Shown here: one piece after another, positions 12,533-17,110 of the stretch
How positions within the stretch are numbered: the stretch's first letter is position 1
Layout of the letters: every line of letters starts with the position of its first letter
Assembly (NCBI GenBank): GCA_937901105.1
Contig: CALCHD010000227.1
Coordinates: 1-17,110, forward strand
Reading direction: 5' to 3'
DNA length: 17,110 nucleotides
DNA from: an uncultured Bacteroidales bacterium
GTDB taxonomy: Bacteria; Bacteroidota; Bacteroidia; Bacteroidales; UBA932
Program-made: the position numbers and the translations under genes
Notes under the pieces: generated by a model
What the model saw: the letters and a program-made list of their open reading frames with translations, nothing else
Database searches by the model: none
What the model was told of the DNA's origin: nothing

Positions 12533-14281
12533 TTAAAAAGAACAAACACCATGACCTGCAGGGAACGGCCCAGCAGTAACCGGCAGCACCCCTTTAGGGG
12601 CAATTGCTCCAAATACAACTTTTGCAGCTGCACGGGCATTGGCTTTTGTATCTGTATATCCTAGGACGTAAGCCTTAAAGTTCTTATGGTCCGGCATCTT
12701 GGTAATAGCATAAGGTGAGCCAAGGTAAACGGCAATCATCGGTTGCTGTGCAGCCCAATCAGTAATGAACTGTACCTGCTCTTCTACAAGATCAAAGTTT
12801 CTGTAAACCTGCTGAAGGGTCTTGTTGAAACCAAAGATAACAAGATCATAATCTTTAACCTTCTCTTTAGCAGCCTTCAAATCCTCCAAAGTGGCATCGT
12901 TACCAAGAAGCACTGTATCCAACTGGCCATAGTTGGAAGCAGTTGCAGCAAACTCTGCACCCACTTCAGGATTTCTGAAACCTACATAGGCTACTTTCTT
13001 GCCGGCAGTTGATACAGGCAATCCAAAACCCTCTGAATTGTCATTGAAAACCAAAGTCATTGTCTCTTCAGAAATCTTGTCAACCAAAGCCAGCTTCTCC
13101 TCTTTCAAGCCATTAATGGCATCAGTATTGGCAATTGGATCATATCCCTTATCCAAAACACCCAAACGGGCCTTTAGAGCAAGCATCTTCTTCACCCTCA
13201 TATCAAGGCTCTCCATGGTAATCTCACCATTGTGCAAAGCTTTTTCAATTACAGAAATTGACTCCTGCACATCCTCAGGCATAAGGAGAATGTCAACACC
13301 TGCCTTATACGCCGCCAAAGGAATGTCTTTCTTCTCCAAACCACTATCTTTTGAAACGCCATGCATATTAAGGGCATCTGTGATAATAATACCGTCAAAT
13401 CCCAGCTTCTCCCTCAAAAGTCCTGTAACAATAGGATAAGAAATTGAAGATGGTGTTCCCGACGGATCAAAGGCAGGCACATTCATATGACCCACCATTA
13501 TCATATCAACACCCTCTGCAATCTGACGTTTGAACGGATAGAGCTCCAAAGAATCAAGACGCTCATAGCTGAAAGGAAGCAACGGCAATGCAAGATGTGA
13601 ATCAACATTGGTCTCACCGTGCCCAGGGAAATGCTTTGCAGAACCAGCAACACCACCATCTTTCATACCACGCATTATAGCAGATGCATAATTGGCAACC
13701 TTCTCCTTATCCTCTCCGAATGTCCTGAAATTTACAATGAACTTCTGTGGATTGTTGTTTATATCCACTACTGGTGAATAGTTCACCTGAATCTTTAAAG
13801 CCCTGCATTCAGCTGCAATTGATTTTCCCATAACATAAATTAGGGAATCGCTTGAGAGAGCACCCAACTGCATGAAAAAAGGATATGGAAGCACCTCTTC
13901 CCAACGCATGCCAACACCCCACTCTGCATCCAACGTTACAAGCATAGGAATCTTGGTCCACTTGTTCAGCTGGTTCATTCTGGCAATTGCACCTGAATAA
14001 GATTTCTCGCCAAGAGGGATGATACCGCCTATCTTCTCCTTCTTAACAAGTTTCTTCTGAATCTTCTGCATCTTTTTGCTGTCTGCAGAGGTAAAATCAA
14101 TTACCATAATCTGTGCAATCTTCTCCCTGGTAGAGAGTGTGCGGAACACAGAATCCACCTGGCGGTCAATCTTCTCCTGTGAAGGGTATTTATACTCACT
14201 GAGATGTTTGTCTTGAGCTGATATACAGAACGGAGCAAACATCAATAGCAGTACAAACCTTTTGAATAATCTTGTATTCAT
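12533..14281 (-). CDS. GH3 family beta-N-acetylglucosaminidase-like enzyme (NagZ type), exported
   Basis: This 582-residue protein has a signal peptide (MNTRLFKRFV, then LLLMFAPFCISA). The N-terminal GH3 barrel has the NagZ hallmark KHFPGHG (216-222) followed by Asp227-Ser-His229, the Asp/His acid-base dyad of GH3 N-acetylglucosaminidases. The candidate nucleophile is Asp302 in IITDALNM. A GH3 C-terminal alpha/beta domain follows (about 400-582, with KVAYVGFRN and DLVIFGFN). NagZ-type enzymes remove GlcNAc, for instance from peptidoglycan fragments; being exported, this one would act in the periplasm or on outside substrates. It is the downstream of two tandem paralogues, 9 nt after the other, and ends just where its partner continues into an extra tail. 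The C-terminus (AGHGVCSF) is abrupt, as if a longer ancestor had been trimmed. Confidence 0.85.
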   Translation of the reverse strand: MNTRLFKRFVLLLMFAPFCISAQDKHLSEYKYPSQEKIDRQVDSVFRTLSTREKIAQIMVIDFTSADSKKMQKIQKKLVKKEKIGGIIPLGEKSYSGAIARMNQLNKWTKIPMLVTLDAEWGVGMRWEEVLPYPFFMQLGALSSDSLIYVMGKSIAAECRALKIQVNYSPVVDINNNPQKFIVNFRTFGEDKEKVANYASAIMRGMKDGGVAGSAKHFPGHGETNVDSHLALPLLPFSYERLDSLELYPFKRQIAEGVDMIMVGHMNVPAFDPSGTPSSISYPIVTGLLREKLGFDGIIITDALNMHGVSKDSGLEKKDIPLAAYKAGVDILLMPEDVQESISVIEKALHNGEITMESLDMRVKKMLALKARLGVLDKGYDPIANTDAINGLKEEKLALVDKISEETMTLVFNDNSEGFGLPVSTAGKKVAYVGFRNPEVGAEFAATASNYGQLDTVLLGNDATLEDLKAAKEKVKDYDLVIFGFNKTLQQVYRNFDLVEEQVQFITDWAAQQPMIAVYLGSPYAITKMPDHKNFKAYVLGYTDTKANARAAAKVVFGAIAPKGVLPVTAGPFPAGHGVCSF

Positions 14282-14290
14282 AGAAACTCC

Positions 14291-16594
14291 TTAATCAACA
14301 ATATATTTTATAAAACAGCACATATGCTTTGCAGCCTCTTCTGTGAAAATCTGCTTGCCTGCATATTTACCCATATTACGGAAAACGAACTCCATTTTCT
14401 TCACATCTGATTCTGTTGTAATAACTTCAGGGATACTGTATCCTATAGAATAGACTTTATTTTCAGAGAATTTTGTTGAATTCATTCCAAGTTCAGCCCA
14501 AAATTTCTGTGCAACATCCTCTATGTTGGCATACCTTCGGTATTTATTTACAATAGCCTGAAGGTAATACGCATTCACTTTATCTTCATAACCATAGAAT
14601 ACTTTTGCAAGTGTTCTTGATGCATTTATATCATCAGCATCAAGAAGCTCTCCAATAGTGTCGTGCAAAGAGACCTTCCCACTGGCAAGCAGCTCTGCCA
14701 CCTGCGGAAGAAGTGAGATATATGCACTCCTCTCCTTCATATTATAAGGAACATTCAAAAGTGAATCGGCTTTTGAACCTACAAAATAATCGTATTCCTC
14801 ACGATATCTGTCGGGAATAATGATGCTCTCCCCTACTTTAAAGGATGCTGATGTTACAGGAAGGACACCTTTAGCAGGTATTCCTCCAAAAACTACCTGC
14901 GCTGCTGCAAAGTTGTTAACCTGGGTATTGATATATCCAAGGACCAATGCAGAGAAATTCTTGTGCCCCGGGATTCTGGTCAATGCATATGGAGAACCAA
15001 GATATACAGCAATCATAGGCTGCTCAGCCGCCCAGTCTGTGATGAAATTCACCTCATCATGCTTGATTGCATAGTTCTTGTGCGGACGCTGGTCGGTCTC
15101 ATTAAAGCCCATAATGATAAGGTCATAATCACGCAACTTGTTGCGGGCATCCCTAAGGGCAGCTATAGATGCGTCATTGCCCAAAAGCAGTGTATCTACA
15201 GGTCCGTACCTTTTTGCCATTGTACCAAACTCATGGCCAAGCTGCGGATTCTTATAGCCCACATATGCCACTTTCTTCCCCTCAAAAGATACTGGAAGAC
15301 CAAAACCGGCAGAATTGTCATTGAAAAGTACAGTCATAGACTGCTTTGCAATGTTCTTTATGAGCTTTAGTTTGTCCTGCATATGCACACCTGGATTCTC
15401 CTGATCTGTAAGCATATCCAGTTTATCAATATTCACTTGAGGATCATAACCTTTGTCCAACAAGCCAAGACGAGCCTTAAGGGCAAGCATCTTCTTCACT
15501 CTCTCATCCAAACCGGCCATTGAAATCTCACCACGTTTGAGCGCCTGCTCAATAACAGTAATTGAGTTTTCCACATCTTCAGGCATAAGGAGGATGTCTG
15601 CACCTGCCTTATAAGCAGCCAAAGGGATATCTTTCTTGGCCAGACCACTCTCCTTGGCCACACCATCCATATTGAGCGCATCGGTACAGATAATACCTTT
15701 GTAGCCCAATTTTTCCTTAAGGAAACCTGTTACAATTGTTTTTGAAATTGACGCAGGTGTTCCCGACGGATCAAGAGCAGGCACATTAAGGTGTGCAACC
15801 ATAATCATGTCAACACCTTCTGCAATCATATGCCTGAAAGGATACAGTTCAAGAGTATCAAGTCTCTCTGCACTGAAAGGAAGTACTGGAAGAGCCAGAT
15901 GTGAATCAACATCTGTATCTCCATGACCAGGGAAGTGTTTTGCAGAACCTGCCACACCTGCCCTTCTCATACCTTCCATCATTGCAGCACCATATTTTGC
16001 CACTTTTTCTTTATCCTCTCCAAAAGATCTGGTATTGATTGCAGGGTTATTGGGATTGTTGTTGATATCAACATCAGGAGAAAAATTCACCTGAATCTTG
16101 AGCATACGGCACTCCTGTCCTATAAGCCTGCCGGCTTCCTTTACAAGATTGTCGTTGTCCAATGCTCCCATCTGCATAAAACGGGGAAATGCAGGGATCT
16201 CTTTCCAGCGCATATTTGCTCCCCACTCACCGTCTATGGTAATGAGCATAGGCACTTTTGCCCACCTGTTCAACTGGTTCATCCTTTCCATTGCCGGAAC
16301 AAGAACATCATTCATGGGAATAAGACCTCCAATCTTATATTTCTGGATGAGTCTTTTCTGTTCAGCCAGCCTTTTCTTTCCCTCTTTAGAAGAGAACTCA
16401 ATTACCATAATCTGGCCTATTTTCTCTCTGGTGGAAAGTTTGCGGAACACAGAATCAACCTGACGGTCAATCTTCTCCTGCGTAGGGTATTTGTATACCG
16501 GCTTTACCGGATCATATGCTTTCAATGATACCGGCATCAATAAAGAGAAAAACAGAGCAACCAGGGCTGCTCTGTTGATTAGTTGTTTTATCAT
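14291..16594 (-). CDS. GH3 NagZ-like enzyme with degenerate serine-hydrolase-like C-terminal tail, exported
   Basis: This 767-residue protein has a signal peptide (MIKQLINRAA, then LVALFFSLLM). The GH3 barrel has KHFPGHG (219-225), the dyad Asp230-Ser-His232 and candidate nucleophile Asp305 in CTDALNM, so the glycosidase looks active. A GH3 C-domain extends to about residue 580. The last 186 residues, absent from the downstream paralogue, recall a beta-lactamase/PBP-like serine hydrolase: LLASGKVSLHDTIGELL, ELGMNSTKF, TTESDVKKMEFVF and a KQIFTEEAAKHM ending. Bacteroidetes often fuse GH3 to such a domain in proteins of about 1000 residues. Here the tail is short, and where SxxK is expected it reads ERSA, so the second activity should be lost. 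It is 9 nt from the next GH3 gene and 11 nt after the phosphosugar mutase gene, forming one operon. Confidence 0.85.
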   Translation of the reverse strand: MIKQLINRAALVALFFSLLMPVSLKAYDPVKPVYKYPTQEKIDRQVDSVFRKLSTREKIGQIMVIEFSSKEGKKRLAEQKRLIQKYKIGGLIPMNDVLVPAMERMNQLNRWAKVPMLITIDGEWGANMRWKEIPAFPRFMQMGALDNDNLVKEAGRLIGQECRMLKIQVNFSPDVDINNNPNNPAINTRSFGEDKEKVAKYGAAMMEGMRRAGVAGSAKHFPGHGDTDVDSHLALPVLPFSAERLDTLELYPFRHMIAEGVDMIMVAHLNVPALDPSGTPASISKTIVTGFLKEKLGYKGIICTDALNMDGVAKESGLAKKDIPLAAYKAGADILLMPEDVENSITVIEQALKRGEISMAGLDERVKKMLALKARLGLLDKGYDPQVNIDKLDMLTDQENPGVHMQDKLKLIKNIAKQSMTVLFNDNSAGFGLPVSFEGKKVAYVGYKNPQLGHEFGTMAKRYGPVDTLLLGNDASIAALRDARNKLRDYDLIIMGFNETDQRPHKNYAIKHDEVNFITDWAAEQPMIAVYLGSPYALTRIPGHKNFSALVLGYINTQVNNFAAAQVVFGGIPAKGVLPVTSASFKVGESIIIPDRYREEYDYFVGSKADSLLNVPYNMKERSAYISLLPQVAELLASGKVSLHDTIGELLDADDINASRTLAKVFYGYEDKVNAYYLQAIVNKYRRYANIEDVAQKFWAELGMNSTKFSENKVYSIGYSIPEVITTESDVKKMEFVFRNMGKYAGKQIFTEEAAKHMCCFIKYIVD

Positions 16595-16605
16595 ATCGTT
16601 ATATG

Positions 16606-17110
16606 TTACTCAAACTCTTTTCTTAGGGCAGCAATCTTAGCGTCGCAATCTGCGCCTGTAACACCAAAGTAGAACTTGATCTTAGGCTCAGTACCGCTAG
16701 GACGTACAGAAACTACTGCACCGTCTGCCATATAGAACTGAAGTACGTTTGATTTAGGAAGGCCTGTCTCCTCTGGTTTGTTGTAGTCGATAACTTTAAC
16801 TACATCTGAACCAGCAAGCTGTTTAGGAGGGTTAGATCTGTATGAAGCCATCATAGCCTGGATCTCCTCCAAACCTGCCTTGCCTTTCTTGGTTAGTGAA
16901 AGTAGAGACTCTTTGTACATTCCGTACTCTGCGTAGATATCCTGAAGAAGCTGATAAAGGGTCTTGCCTTTCTCTGCACACCATGCAGCGCACTCTGCTA
17001 CCAAAGCACAAGTGATAACAGCATCTTTGTCTCTTACAAACTCACCGGCATTGTAACCGTAGCTCTCCTCGCCACCACATACGAATGTAGTCTCACCCTC
17101 GTTCTTCTTG
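16606..17110 (-). CDS. phosphoglucomutase/phosphosugar mutase, C-terminal part (partial)
   Basis: The minus frame is open from the right edge of the window to TAA at 16608-16606, about 167 residues; the 5' part lies outside. Two signatures of the alpha-D-phosphohexomutase family are visible: the sugar-specificity loop GGEESYGYNAGEFVRDKDA, with the Glu-Glu-Ser of glucose-type mutases, and the phosphate-binding loop RPSGTEPKIKFYF near the C-terminus. The EESYGY...FVRDKD form resembles PgcA-type phosphoglucomutases, which interconvert glucose 1-phosphate and glucose 6-phosphate; phosphopentomutase-like specificity cannot be excluded. It precedes the two GH3 genes by 11 nt. A TTG near 17004 is internal leucine, not a start. 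Confidence 0.85.
   Translation of the reverse strand, partial: KKNEGETTFVCGGEESYGYNAGEFVRDKDAVITCALVAECAAWCAEKGKTLYQLLQDIYAEYGMYKESLLSLTKKGKAGLEEIQAMMASYRSNPPKQLAGSDVVKVIDYNKPEETGLPKSNVLQFYMADGAVVSVRPSGTEPKIKFYFGVTGADCDAKIAALRKEFE

Noticed and set aside
1..17110. tRNA, rRNA or riboswitch genes
   Set aside because: No cloverleaf with a conserved T-loop, no rRNA-like stretch and no recognisable aptamer core was found by eye on either strand; a covariance-model scan was not possible.

Overview
The window looks like a chromosomal segment of a Bacteroidales-type gut bacterium. This rests on several things seen in the sequence: TAnnTTTG-type -7 boxes, A-rich leaders instead of Shine-Dalgarno sites before most genes, lipoprotein and signal-peptide genes of Bacteroidetes style, secreted C1B peptidases, NagZ-like GH3 enzymes, a DUF6913-like protein and a RAYT-type transposase. 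The genus cannot be settled from sequence alone.

Layout. 1-163 is the tail of an ABC-F ATPase. 203-1574 is a tight two-gene plus-strand unit: a YhhQ-type queuosine-precursor transporter and a small radical SAM enzyme, probably queuosine/queuine salvage. 1575-1977 holds no intact gene, only a hairpin and two abutting gene fossils (a fimbrillin-like tail on the minus strand and an AraC-family tail on the plus strand). 1978-4545 is a minus-strand operon: TPR protein, DUF368 (PopT-like polyprenyl-phosphate transporter) and a thioredoxin-fold lipoprotein with a possible surface-export signal. 4615-6864 is the most unusual part: a RAYT-like HUH transposase gene and a divergent DUF6913-like gene, bracketed by two arrays. 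Each array has six hairpin units at exactly 51-bp period with the same geometry (10-nt arms, 14-nt loop, 17-nt spacer), built on GTGCAC in one array and GCGCAC in the other. 6975-9122 is a ClpB disaggregase lacking the N-terminal domain. 9265-11635 is a tandem pair of exported C1B cysteine peptidases, followed by pssA (phosphatidylserine synthase). Hairpins at 12450-12515 separate pssA from a convergent minus-strand operon: the end of a phosphoglucomutase-family gene, then two tandem GH3 NagZ-like enzymes, the first of which carries a decayed serine-hydrolase-like tail.

How the parts relate. Most genes are core envelope, translation and proteostasis functions (PopT, PssA, NagZ-like GH3, queuosine salvage, ClpB). 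The accessory signals are the RAYT/array cassette and the gene fossils at 1666-1974. The strongest candidate for something undescribed is the RAYT gene with twin 51-bp hairpin arrays, each abutting the 3' end of one of the two enclosed divergent genes.
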